Assembly: GCF_003236315.1 (NCBI RefSeq)
Contig: NZ_POTY01000001.1
Coordinates: 57,137-121,136 of the forward strand
Length of the DNA: 64,000 bases
Direction of reading: 5' to 3'
Source of the DNA: Micromonospora craterilacus
GTDB taxonomy: Bacteria; Actinomycetota; Actinomycetes; Mycobacteriales; Micromonosporaceae
Below, one piece after another: positions 26,406 through 34,898 of this stretch; position 1 is the stretch's first letter, and every line of letters starts with the position of its first letter. Position numbers and translations under genes: made by a program. The notes beneath the pieces were generated by a model, which was not told the origin of the DNA, searched no databases, and saw only the letters and a program-made list of their open reading frames with translations.

Positions 26406-27904
26406 GCCACCTCACCGATCCCGTGCCCGGTGGCCAGCGCCATCACGGCCCCCTCGCTCGCGCCGGCGGGCAGTTCACCGGCCGGCGCGCCGTCGTGCAT
26501 GACAAGGATCCGGTCGCTCATCCCGATGAGTTCGGGCAGCTCCGAGGAGATCATCAGCACCGCCACGCCGCGCCGGGCGAGATCGCGCAACATCTCGTGC
26601 ACGGCCCGCTTCGCGCCGACGTCGATGCCGCGGGTCGGCTCGTCGATGAGCAGCACCGTCGGCTCGACCGCCAGCCACTTGGCGAGCACGACCTTCTGCT
26701 GGTTGCCGCCGGACAGGAAGCGCACCTCCTGGTGCTCGCTGCGGGCGACCACGTTCACCTTGTCGAGCAGCGCCGACAGGTCGGACTTCACGCGGGAGCG
26801 GGCGCCGCGCAGCGCGGCGCGGCGGACCAGCAGCGTGTTGTCGCGTACGGATTGGCGAAGGGCCAGCCCGTCGCCCTTGCGGTCCTCGGTGACCAGGGCG
26901 ATCCCGAGGCGCACGGCGGTGCGGGGTCGGGTCACCCGTCGTGCCGACCCGTCCACCTCCATCGCGCCGCGGGTGAACGGCTCGACACCGAACACGGCCC
27001 GCGCGACCGCCGAGCGGCCGGAGCCTTGCAGCCCGGCCAGGCCGACGATCTCCCCCGCGCGTACCTCGAGGTTCAGGTCGCGGACGCGGGCGTTGCCGGC
27101 GCCGCGCAACGCGAGGCGGACCGGCCCGAGGTCGTCGGGGGTGGCCCGGTCCGGGTAGTACTCGCCCAGGTCGCGGCCCACCATGTGCCGGACGAGGTCC
27201 TCCGAGGTCAGTTCGCTGGTCGGGGCGCAGGTGACGAGCTGGCCGTCCTTGAGCACGGTGATCCGGTCGGAGAGGTCGAACACCTCGCGCATGCGGTGTG
27301 AGACGTAGAGGATCGCGATGCCCCGCTCGCGCAGTCGGCGCACCAGGTCGTAGAGCAGTTCGACCTCGTGATCGGCGAGCGCGGCGGTGGGCTCGTCCAT
27401 GCCGAGCACCCGGGCGTCGGTCGACAGCGCCTTGACGATCTCCACGACCTGCCGCTGGGCGACCGACAGCGCCGAGACGGGGTCGGCCGGGTCGATCCCC
27501 TCCTCGCCGAGCCAGTCCAGCAGTTCGCGGGTGTCGGCGATCATGCGCCGCCGGTCGACCTGCATCCGCCGTACCGGCTCGCGGCCGAGGTAGACGTTCT
27601 CCGCGACGCTGCGGTGCGGCAGCAGGGTGAACTCCTGGTGGATGATCGCGATGCCGGCCCGCTGCGCGTCGGTGGGACTGGCGAAGGACACCTCGCCGCC
27701 GTCGACCTCGATGCTGCCGCTGTCTGGTTTGTGGACCCCGGCCAGCACCTTGAGCAGCGTGGACTTGCCCGCGCCGTTCTCGCCCATCACGGCGTGCACC
27801 TCGCCGCCGCGCAGTTCCAGGTCCACCCCGTGCAGCACCGGTACGCCGAGGAAGGACTTGGTGATTCCGGTCAGCCGGACGCTGGTCGTTGTGCCGGTTG
27901 TCAT
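26402..27904 (-). CDS. Sugar ABC transporter ATPase with two nucleotide-binding domains (CUT2)
   Basis: 500 residues, RbsA/MglA architecture. First ABC domain: Walker A GENGAGKST, Walker B VLGMDEPTAA. Second domain (from about residue 255): a divergent P-loop GLQGSGRSA, signature LSGGNQQKVV, Walker B LLIDEPTRG. As in other CUT2 ATPases, the first domain has a degenerate signature (LSVAQRQ) and the second a degenerate Walker A, so one active site is likely compromised. ATG 27904 overlaps the oxidoreductase stop (ATGA); a GTG at 27922 is an unneeded extension. Confidence 0.92.
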   Translation of the reverse strand: MTTGTTTSVRLTGITKSFLGVPVLHGVDLELRGGEVHAVMGENGAGKSTLLKVLAGVHKPDSGSIEVDGGEVSFASPTDAQRAGIAIIHQEFTLLPHRSVAENVYLGREPVRRMQVDRRRMIADTRELLDWLGEEGIDPADPVSALSVAQRQVVEIVKALSTDARVLGMDEPTAALADHEVELLYDLVRRLRERGIAILYVSHRMREVFDLSDRITVLKDGQLVTCAPTSELTSEDLVRHMVGRDLGEYYPDRATPDDLGPVRLALRGAGNARVRDLNLEVRAGEIVGLAGLQGSGRSAVARAVFGVEPFTRGAMEVDGSARRVTRPRTAVRLGIALVTEDRKGDGLALRQSVRDNTLLVRRAALRGARSRVKSDLSALLDKVNVVARSEHQEVRFLSGGNQQKVVLAKWLAVEPTVLLIDEPTRGIDVGAKRAVHEMLRDLARRGVAVLMISSELPELIGMSDRILVMHDGAPAGELPAGASEGAVMALATGHGIGEVA

Positions 27905-29028
27905 GCCGGCACCTCGCGCCACGCACCGTCGGTGGCCGCCGAGGCCAGCACCGTGTCGGTGATCCGGACGGCGCGCAGGCCGTCCGCGAACGTGGGCAGA
28001 CCGTCCGGGGCGTCCTCGCCGTGTACCGCTCGGTAGGTGTCGGCGACGAACGCGTCGAAGCAGTCCTGGTAGCCCTGTGCGTGCCCGGCGGGCAGCCGGA
28101 CGTAGCGCGCGGCGGAGGGGTGCAGCGTGGCGGGGTCACGCAGCAGCGTCTGGCCGCCCTCGCGCCGGCCGACCCACAGTCGCTCCGGGTCCTCCTGGTC
28201 GAAGCCGAAGCTCGCGTCGGTGCCGGAGAGCTCCAGGTGCAGCCGGTTCTTGCGGCCGGCGGCGACCTGCGACACCACCAGTGTGCCGACCATGCCGGCG
28301 GCGGTGGTGAAGTGCACGGCGGCCAGGTCCTCGGTGGGTTTCCCGTTGTTGCGGGCGCGTTCGTGCACGACCGCGGTGCGCGCGGACAGGCTGGCGATCC
28401 GGTCGCCCGTGACGAACTCGAACAGGTCGCACCAGTGTGAGCCGATGTCGGCGAACGCCCGTGAGGGCCCGCCGAGGGCGGCGTCGACGCGCCAGTCGTC
28501 GTCGGACGGGCGGGACAGCCAGTCCTGCAGGTAGCCGCCGGTCACGCTGGCGACGACGCCGGCCTCGCCCGCGGCCAGCCGGGCCCGCAGTTCGCGCACC
28601 ATCGGGTGGAAGCGGTAGACGAAAGGCACCGTGGCCACCCGGTCGCCGGCCGCCGCCGCGAGCGCCACGGCCTCGGCGCTGTCGGTGGCGAGCGGCTTTT
28701 CGCAGATGACGTGCACGCCGGCGGCGAGCGCGGCGGCGGCGACGGGGGCGTGCGACGCGTTGGGTGTGCACACGTGCAGCACGTCGATCTCGGCGTGGTC
28801 GAGCAGGGCCGCCAGGTCCGGGTAGCCCTCGTCCGCGCCGACGGCGCGAGCCGCGGCGGCGGCCCCTTCGGGGCGCGATGCCATTGCGGCCACGACGGTC
28901 GCCCCGGCGCGCCGGGCCGCTTCCGCGTGCACCTGCCCCATGAACCCCGCGCCTACAACCGCCACGCGCAGCGTCTGCTGCTCGGCTTCGAGCCCGCCAG
29001 ACGCCGTTATTAGATCGGTCACAGACAT
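27901..29028 (-). CDS. Gfo/Idh/MocA-family NAD(P)-dependent oxidoreductase
   Basis: 375 residues. N-terminal Rossmann fold VAVVGAGFMGQVHAEAARRAG (GxGxxG), the conserved ICEKPLA motif with catalytic-site Lys, and the active-site region DIGSHWCDLFEFVTG with H in the GxHxxD pattern. Family members oxidise or reduce sugars and inositols at one hydroxyl, often giving 3-keto-sugars. It heads the operon: the ATPase start overlaps its stop. With an epimerase and ThuA protein in the same transcript, a keto-sugar route is likely. Codons 6-7 are the rare pair CTA ATA, and no strong Shine-Dalgarno sequence is seen. Confidence 0.88.
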   Translation of the reverse strand: MSVTDLITASGGLEAEQQTLRVAVVGAGFMGQVHAEAARRAGATVVAAMASRPEGAAAAARAVGADEGYPDLAALLDHAEIDVLHVCTPNASHAPVAAAALAAGVHVICEKPLATDSAEAVALAAAAGDRVATVPFVYRFHPMVRELRARLAAGEAGVVASVTGGYLQDWLSRPSDDDWRVDAALGGPSRAFADIGSHWCDLFEFVTGDRIASLSARTAVVHERARNNGKPTEDLAAVHFTTAAGMVGTLVVSQVAAGRKNRLHLELSGTDASFGFDQEDPERLWVGRREGGQTLLRDPATLHPSAARYVRLPAGHAQGYQDCFDAFVADTYRAVHGEDAPDGLPTFADGLRAVRITDTVLASAATDGAWREVPA

Positions 29029-29034
29029 GTGACG

Positions 29035-29064
29035 ACGGTAAGGCCGACTTATGGCGATGGTCAA
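29035..29064 (-). promoter_or_regulatory. Probable promoter of the Gfo/Idh-transporter operon
   Basis: On the minus strand TTGACC (29059-29064) and TACCGT (29035-29040) are separated by 18 bases, immediately upstream of the ATG at 29028. A nearly leaderless transcript would fit the absence of a clear ribosome site. Confidence 0.45.
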
Positions 29065-29120
29065 CAAAAGTTTGGCCGCCGTCGCCCATAGTGGGATGGC
29101 CGCAATCCAAAAGTGGGCCG
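29062..29120. promoter_or_regulatory. Candidate ROK operator: two related direct repeats
   Basis: CAACAAAAGTTTGGCCG (29062-29078) and CAATCCAAAAGTGGGCCG (29103-29120) share most bases, lie about 41 bases (four helical turns) apart, and sit between the divergent operon and regulator. The first copy overlaps the -35 box of the operon promoter. AT-rich runs in such sites are typical of ROK/NagC operators. Confidence 0.45.
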
Positions 29121-29161
29121 TCCCGAGCGGCTGGAAGCGCGCGTGCCGCTTTAATTGAGAG

Positions 29162-30331
29162 ATGAACCTTCGGCAGAACGCCGCCCCGACGTCGCCCGGT
29201 GAGCTGCTGGGACTGCTGCGCGACGGCCAGGCGCGCACCCGTGCCGAACTGGCCACCGAGACCGGACTGGCCCGGTCGACGGTGCGCCTGCGGCTCGACG
29301 CGCTCATGCACGCCGGCCTGGTGAGCGGGGGCAACGACGCCGTCACCGGTGGCCGGCCCGCGAGCCGGTTCGTGTTCAACGCCCGGGCGCGGGTGGTGCT
29401 GGCGGCCGACGTCGGCGCCACCCACGCCACCATCGCCGTCACCGACCTGACCGGTGAGCCGCTGACCATGGAGAGGCTCGCGCTGGACATCGCCGACGGC
29501 CCCGACGCGGTGCTCGGCCTGCTCATCGACACCTGGCGGCGGATGCGCGCCAGCCACCTCCCCACCGTCCCCATCGCCGGTGTCGGCATCGGGCTGCCCG
29601 GCCCGGTCGCGCACTCCACCGGCAAGCCGACCCACCCGCCGATCATGCCGGGCTGGAACGGATACGACGTGCCCGCGCGGATCGCCGCCGACTTCGCCGT
29701 GCCGGTCCTGGTGGACAACGAGGTCAACCTGATGGCGCTCGGGGAACACGTCCGCTGCTTCCCCGACGAAGCGCACATGGTCTTCGTCAAGGTCGCGACC
29801 GGCATCGGCTCCGGCCTGATCAGCAACGGTCAACTGCACCGCGGCGACGTCGGCGCCGCCGGCGACCTCGGGCACATCCTGGCCCCGCACGGGGGCGACG
29901 TGCGGTGCCGCTGCGGCAACAGCGGGTGCCTGGAGGCCGTGGCCAGCGGCCCCGCCATCGCCGCGAAACTGCACGCCGCCGGCCTCGACGCGACGAACAA
30001 CGCGGACGTGGTGGCTCTCGTGCAGGCCGGCAGCCCGATCGCCGGCCAAGCCGTGCGGCAGGCCGGTCGGGACATCGGTGAGGTGCTGGCCACCTGCGTC
30101 AGCCTGTTCAACCCGTCGCTGATCGTGGTCGGCGGGGCGATCGCGGAGGCCGGCGAGATGCTGCTGGCGGGCGTCCGGGAGTCGATCTACCGTCGCTCGC
30201 TGCCGCTGGCCACCGAACGCCTGCGCATCGTCACCTCACGGGCCGGCGCGAACGCGGGCGTCGTCGGCGCCGCGTCGATGGTCGTCCAGCATGTGCTGTC
30301 CCCGAGCGTGCTGGACCGCGAGCTGGCCTGA
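29162..30331 (+). CDS. ROK-family transcriptional regulator
   Basis: 389 residues. N-terminal winged helix (RAELATETGLARSTVRLRLDALMHAGLV) and a ROK sugar-kinase-like domain: phosphate-loop DVGATHATIAV, zinc motif CRCGNSGCLEA, GDLGHI and LIVVGGAIAEAG. The region that carries the catalytic Asp in ROK kinases (END) reads VDNEVN here, so Asp is replaced by Glu and kinase activity is unlikely. It should sense the sugar imported by the divergent operon and repress that operon in its absence. Confidence 0.88.
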   Translation: MNLRQNAAPTSPGELLGLLRDGQARTRAELATETGLARSTVRLRLDALMHAGLVSGGNDAVTGGRPASRFVFNARARVVLAADVGATHATIAVTDLTGEPLTMERLALDIADGPDAVLGLLIDTWRRMRASHLPTVPIAGVGIGLPGPVAHSTGKPTHPPIMPGWNGYDVPARIAADFAVPVLVDNEVNLMALGEHVRCFPDEAHMVFVKVATGIGSGLISNGQLHRGDVGAAGDLGHILAPHGGDVRCRCGNSGCLEAVASGPAIAAKLHAAGLDATNNADVVALVQAGSPIAGQAVRQAGRDIGEVLATCVSLFNPSLIVVGGAIAEAGEMLLAGVRESIYRRSLPLATERLRIVTSRAGANAGVVGAASMVVQHVLSPSVLDRELA

Positions 30332-30380
30332 CCGGGTGCGCGGCGCCAGGTCCTGCGGCTCGGCGGTCCGCACCGGGCGT

Positions 30381-31211
30381 TCACGGCAGGGCGTAGACGC
30401 GGCGGGCGGTGCCGCCCAGCACGGCCGCCCGCTCGGTCGCCGTGCAGCCGGCCAGCAGTTCGTCGGTGAGGGTGAGCACGTCGCGGTAGTCGCCGGCCAG
30501 CTCGCACACCGGCCAGTCGGATCCGAACATCACCCGGTCGGCGCCGAAGGTGGCCAGCACGTGCTCGGCGTACGGCCGGATCCGCGCGGTGTCCCAGTCG
30601 TCCCAGTCCGCCTCGGTGACCAGCCCGGACAGCTTGCAGACGACGTCTTCGCAGCCGGCCATCGCCACGATCCAGGACGCCCACGGCTCCCACTCCCCCG
30701 CCGCGATGGCGGGTTTGCCCGCGTGGTCGACCACGAACCGGACGTCGTCGTGCCGCCGTACGGTGGCGAGGGCGGCGGCCCGTTGCGGGGCGCGTACGAG
30801 GAGGTCGTACGCCAGCCCACGAGCGCCCAGCGCGGCGAGTCCGCGGGTGACGTCGTCGCGGAGCAGCCAGTCCGGGGCCGGCTCGTCCTCCACCTGGTGT
30901 CGTACCCCGACGAGCGGACCGGCGCGCAGGCGGTCGATCTCGGTGCCGACGTCGGTGCCGGTCAGATCGAGCCAGCCGACGACGCCCGCGACCAGTCCCC
31001 CGCTCGTCGCCGCGGTGGCGAGGAACTCCTCGGTCTCGGCCACCGACGACACGGTCTGCACGAGCACGGTCGCGCCGACCTGGTCGCCGGCCGCGGCGCG
31101 CAGGTCCGCCACGGTGTAGGCGCGGCGGATCGGGGCGAGGGCGGCGCCGGCCATCCACGGGTAGGGCCGTACCGCGGGATCCCACAGGTGGTGGTGCGCG
31201 TCGACGATCAC
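30381..31211 (-). CDS. Amidohydrolase family 2, probable L-fuconolactonase
   Basis: 276 residues. The metal motif is at the very start, VDAHHHLWDP; later features are LVGVRHQVEDE, FVVDHAGKP, CKLSGLVTEADW and the C-terminal MFGSDWPVCEL, which together match the fuconolactonase/gluconolactonase branch of the amidohydrolase superfamily. It should open L-fucono-1,5-lactone (or a related lactone) to L-fuconate. The GTG start overlaps the dehydrogenase stop (GTGA). It is the last gene of the fucose operon. Confidence 0.85.
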   Translation of the reverse strand: MIVDAHHHLWDPAVRPYPWMAGAALAPIRRAYTVADLRAAAGDQVGATVLVQTVSSVAETEEFLATAATSGGLVAGVVGWLDLTGTDVGTEIDRLRAGPLVGVRHQVEDEPAPDWLLRDDVTRGLAALGARGLAYDLLVRAPQRAAALATVRRHDDVRFVVDHAGKPAIAAGEWEPWASWIVAMAGCEDVVCKLSGLVTEADWDDWDTARIRPYAEHVLATFGADRVMFGSDWPVCELAGDYRDVLTLTDELLAGCTATERAAVLGGTARRVYALP

Positions 31212-32176
31212 GGCTCGATCAACCCCTCGGTCGTCAGGTCGTCCCAGAACGCGTCGGGCACCGGCTTGGCGAGGAGTTGCGCGTTGCGGACGACCTGCTC
31301 GGTGGTCTTCATGCCGACGACCACGGCCGCGACGGCGGGATGTCGGGCCACGAAGGCCATCGCCGCCTGCGGCAGCGTCACCCCGTGGCGGCGGCACACC
31401 TCGGCGATCCGGGCCGCCCTTGCGTGCACCGGGTCCGGGACCGGGTGGTAGTCGTACATCCGGCCGGGTGCCTCGGTGGCGAGCACGCCGCTGTTGAAGA
31501 CACCGGCGGCCAGCACGGACACCCCGCGTTCCTGGCAGCGGGGCAGCAGCCGCTCCCCCGCCGACTGGTCCAGCAGTGTGTACCGTCCGGCGAGCATGAC
31601 CGTGTCGATGTCGGTCTCGGCGACGAGCCGTTCCAGCATCTGCCACTGGTTCATGCCGGCGCCGATCGCGCCCACCACACCCTGGTCGCGCAGCTCGTGC
31701 AGCGCCGGGTACGCCTCGTCGACGGCCTGCCGCCAGTGGTCGTCGGGATCGTGGAGCAGTACGACGTCGACCCGGTCGAGTCCCAGGCGGTCGAGACTGG
31801 ACTCCAGCGACCGGCGTACGCCGTCGGCGCTGAAGTCCCACCGGCGGGCCTGGTCGGCCGGCACGTCGAACCCGCCCGCCTCGTCGCGCAGGTGCGCGGT
31901 CTCGGGCGAGGGCACCAGCACCCGGCCGACCTTCGTGGAGATCGTGTACTCGTCGCGCGGACGGCCGGCCAGCGCGACACCCAGCCGACGTTCGGACAGT
32001 CCGAGCCCGTAGTGCGGCGCGGTGTCGAAGTAGCGGATCCCCGCCTCCCACGCCGCATCGAGCGCGCCGTGCGCCGTCTCGTCGTCCACGACCCGGTACA
32101 GGTTGCCGATCCCCGCCGCGCCGAACCCGAGCCGGCTCACCCGTACCCCTGACCCACCCAGCCGGGTGCTCCTCAT
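31208..32176 (-). CDS. Aldo/keto reductase, probable L-fucose (D-threo-aldose 1-) dehydrogenase
   Basis: 322 residues, AKR TIM barrel. FDTAPHYGLGLSERRLG gives catalytic D and Y, ISTKVGR gives the Lys, and VVLLHDPDD the His. The insertion around WDFSADGVRRSLESSLDRLGLDRVDVV is typical of D-threo-aldose 1-dehydrogenases, which oxidise L-fucose, L-galactose or D-arabinose at C1 to the lactone with NAD(P). Context with lactonase, fuconate dehydratase and downstream enzymes supports L-fucose. It starts 81 bases after the permease stop. Confidence 0.87.
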   Translation of the reverse strand: MRSTRLGGSGVRVSRLGFGAAGIGNLYRVVDDETAHGALDAAWEAGIRYFDTAPHYGLGLSERRLGVALAGRPRDEYTISTKVGRVLVPSPETAHLRDEAGGFDVPADQARRWDFSADGVRRSLESSLDRLGLDRVDVVLLHDPDDHWRQAVDEAYPALHELRDQGVVGAIGAGMNQWQMLERLVAETDIDTVMLAGRYTLLDQSAGERLLPRCQERGVSVLAAGVFNSGVLATEAPGRMYDYHPVPDPVHARAARIAEVCRRHGVTLPQAAMAFVARHPAVAAVVVGMKTTEQVVRNAQLLAKPVPDAFWDDLTTEGLIEP

Positions 32177-32257
32177 GGCAACCTCCGTGCCTTCGCGATG
32201 CGGTTGTCTGCGGACCAGTCGTCGGTGGTCCCCAGCAGTTCGGGCCGGCGGGGCGGC

Positions 32258-33316
32258 TCAGTCCTGGGCCTTGCCGCTGGTGAGTCTGGCCAGGACGAGG
32301 GCGACGAGGATGACCAGGCCGTTGACCGCCTGGATCTGGTCGGGTCTGACCTGGGCCAGGGTGAGCACGTTCTGGATCAGGCCGAGCAGGACGACGCCGG
32401 TGAGCGCGCCGACCAGGGAGCCCTTGCCGCCGTCGAGGCTGATCCCGCCGATCACCGCCGCGGCGAACACAGTGAAGATCATCCCGCTGCCCTGGTTGGC
32501 GGCCACCGAGCCGAGCCGCGCGGACAGCATCAGCCCGGCGAGGGCGGCGAGCGCGCCGGCGACGATGAACGTCACCCAGATCACCCGCTCGACGCGGATG
32601 CCGGCGGCCCGCGCCGCGTCGGGGTTGCCGCCGACGGCGTAGATCGAGCGCCCGAACCGGGTGTAGCCGAGCACGACGACGCCGACGGCGAAGGCCAGGA
32701 CGACGATCCAGATCGACAGCGGCACGGTGAGGATGCGCAGGCTGCCGAGGTTGTCGATGGTGGGGATGCGGTTGGCCAGGTTGGAGATGGTGGCGCCGCC
32801 GACGATCGCCAGTTGCAGGCCCCGCAGGGCGATGAGCATCGCCAGTGTGACGATGAACGCGGAGAGTTTGAACCGTACGACCAGCAGCCCGTTGAACACC
32901 CCGATCAGCGCGCCGAACATCAGCGCCACCGGTAGGACCGTCCAGGTGGGCCACGGCGCGCCGAGCATCGAGGTCTGGCCGACCACGAGGAAGATCGCCA
33001 CCGCGGGGGCGATGCCGACGATCGACTCCAGCGACAGGTCGAACTTGCCGACGATCAGCACCAGCGCCTCCGCTAGCACCACGAGCGCCAGCTCGGTCTG
33101 GTACTTCAGCACCGTGTCGACCAGGTACGACTTGGTGAGGAACACGTCCGGCCGGAGCGTGTAGCCGTAGATCAGCAACGCGATGATCGGTGGGACCAGG
33201 GCAAGGTCGCGCAGCCGCGCCAGTCGCAGCCGGTTGAACGGGCGACCGGTGGGCTTGGGCGGTCGCGGCGGTGCCTCCGGGGCGCCGGCGGCAAGCGTCT
33301 CAGACATCCTTTTCAC
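32258..33316 (-). CDS. Fucose-operon ABC transporter permease (CUT2)
   Basis: 352 residues, RbsC-type with ten or so hydrophobic helices: LALVVLAEALVLIVGKFDLSLE, AVGGNPDAARAAGIRVERV (ATPase contact) and AVIGGISLDGGKGSLVG. GTG 33316 has GAAGGA upstream and overlaps the ATPase end by 17 bases; ATG 33307 is the alternative start. It should homodimerise, since no second permease is present. Confidence 0.9.
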   Translation of the reverse strand: MKRMSETLAAGAPEAPPRPPKPTGRPFNRLRLARLRDLALVPPIIALLIYGYTLRPDVFLTKSYLVDTVLKYQTELALVVLAEALVLIVGKFDLSLESIVGIAPAVAIFLVVGQTSMLGAPWPTWTVLPVALMFGALIGVFNGLLVVRFKLSAFIVTLAMLIALRGLQLAIVGGATISNLANRIPTIDNLGSLRILTVPLSIWIVVLAFAVGVVVLGYTRFGRSIYAVGGNPDAARAAGIRVERVIWVTFIVAGALAALAGLMLSARLGSVAANQGSGMIFTVFAAAVIGGISLDGGKGSLVGALTGVVLLGLIQNVLTLAQVRPDQIQAVNGLVILVALVLARLTSGKAQD

Positions 33317-34817
33317 CGATTCCTTCGATCTCGGCCACGAGCGTGGCCTCGTCCCAGCCGCGCGGGTGCTCGGCGACGACGCGGCCGGCCACCATCACCA
33401 CCACCCGGTCACACACCCGCAGGTCGTCCAGTTCGTCGGAGACCAGCAGTGCGCCGCGACCGCGCCGGGTCTCCGCGTCCACCACCCCGAGCAGGGACTC
33501 CTTCGACCGCACGTCCACCCCGACGGTCGGATGCACCAGCACCAGGACCCGGGGGTCGCGGGCCAGTGCCCGGGCCATCACCACCTTCTGCGCGTTGCCG
33601 CCGGACAGCTCACCGACCGGCTGATGGGGGCCGGCGGTGTGCACTTCGAGGTCGGCGATCGCCTTGCGGCCCCGGGCGTCGCGCTGCCTCGGCAGCACCA
33701 TGAAAGCCGGGCCGAGCCGGTCCGCGACGGTCATCGTGGCGTTCTCCGCGACCGAGAGCCCGGGTACGAACCCGTCGGCGTTGCGGTCCGCGGGCAGGTA
33801 CCCGATGCCGGCGCGCAACGCGGCCGGGACGCTGGCCGGCTTCACCGCGGCGTCCGCGACCCGCACCCGGCCGGTACGCGGGCGGAGCCCGACCACCGCC
33901 TCGGCGAGTTGCCGCTTGCCGCTGGCGGCGGAGCCGGTCACTCCGACGATCTCGCCCTGCCGCACGGTCAGGTCGATCGGCCCGGTGAACCCGGGTACCC
34001 CGACGGCGTCGAGGGTGAGCACCGGCTCGGCCGAAGCGGGCACCGACGGCCGGTCCTGCCCGACCTGTACCAGCCCGCGTGCGTCGCCGATCATCGCCTC
34101 GACGAGCTTGGCGTGGTTCATCTCCGCCACCGGCGCGGTGACGATGTGCCGGGCGTCCCGGAACACCGTCACCCGCTGGCAGATCTCGTAGATCTCCGGC
34201 AGGTGGTGGGAGATGAACAGGAACGTCACGCCCTGCCGCTGCAGGTCGGTGAGGCGGTCGAAGAGCCGTGCGATGGCCCGGGCCTCTAGCTGCGCGGTCG
34301 GCTCGTCCAGGATGACGAACCGGGCACCGTGCGACAGCGCCCCGGCGATCTCCACCAGTTGCCGCTGCTCGACGGTCAGCTCCCGCGCCGGTGTGTCCGG
34401 GTCGACCGGCACCGCCCACGACTCCAGCAGGTCCGTCGCCGTCCGCCGCAACCGCGACCGGGACAGCAGGCCGAACCGGCCGCGTGGCTGGCGGTCGAGG
34501 AAGAGGTTCTCCGCGACCGACAGCTCGCCGACCACCGACGGCTTCTGGTACACGCAGGCCACGTGCTGGCGCCAGGCGACCCGGTCGCCCAGTGGTGGGG
34601 CCGGGCGGCCCGCGAAGCGGACCTCACCGGCGTCCGGCTTGAGCAGCCCGGTCAGGACACCGACCAGGGTGGACTTGCCGGCGCCGTTACGGCCGACGAG
34701 CGCGTGCGTCTCGCCGGGCAACACGGTCAGGTTGCCCTCGGCGAGCGCCACGGTCGGGCCGAACCGCTTGGCGATCCCGATCGCCTCGACCACGGGTCTG
34801 GACTCGTCGTCGACCAT
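33300..34817 (-). CDS. Fucose-operon ABC transporter ATPase, two domains (CUT2)
   Basis: 505 residues. Domain 1: Walker A GRNGAGKST, ELTVEQRQL signature, Walker B FVILDEPTAQ. Domain 2: degenerate P-loop GSAASGKRQ, signature LSGGNAQKV; its Walker B reads VLVLVHPTVGVD, with H in place of the catalytic Glu partner (usually DEPT). The second site is therefore probably not hydrolytic. ATG 34817 has GGAGGA eight to nine bases upstream; GTG 34820 is an equally positioned alternative. A stable hairpin lies between this gene and the binding-protein gene. Confidence 0.9.
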   Translation of the reverse strand: MVDDESRPVVEAIGIAKRFGPTVALAEGNLTVLPGETHALVGRNGAGKSTLVGVLTGLLKPDAGEVRFAGRPAPPLGDRVAWRQHVACVYQKPSVVGELSVAENLFLDRQPRGRFGLLSRSRLRRTATDLLESWAVPVDPDTPARELTVEQRQLVEIAGALSHGARFVILDEPTAQLEARAIARLFDRLTDLQRQGVTFLFISHHLPEIYEICQRVTVFRDARHIVTAPVAEMNHAKLVEAMIGDARGLVQVGQDRPSVPASAEPVLTLDAVGVPGFTGPIDLTVRQGEIVGVTGSAASGKRQLAEAVVGLRPRTGRVRVADAAVKPASVPAALRAGIGYLPADRNADGFVPGLSVAENATMTVADRLGPAFMVLPRQRDARGRKAIADLEVHTAGPHQPVGELSGGNAQKVVMARALARDPRVLVLVHPTVGVDVRSKESLLGVVDAETRRGRGALLVSDELDDLRVCDRVVVMVAGRVVAEHPRGWDEATLVAEIEGIGEKDV

Positions 34818-34847
34818 CACACAGTCCTCCGGTTCCGGCCGCGAGGG

Positions 34848-34891
34848 CGGTGTGACGCCGAACGGCCCGAGGGTCGTCCGGCGTCACACCG
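34848..34891 (-). promoter_or_regulatory. Intercistronic hairpin between binding-protein and ATPase genes
   Basis: A perfect 13-bp stem (arms 34848-34860 and 34879-34891, core GGTGTGACGCCG and its complement) with an 18-base loop, eight bases after the binding-protein stop. In sugar transport operons such stem-loops stabilise the upstream message or partly terminate transcription, raising binding protein relative to ATPase and permease. Confidence 0.65.
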
Positions 34892-34898
34892 GCCCGCA

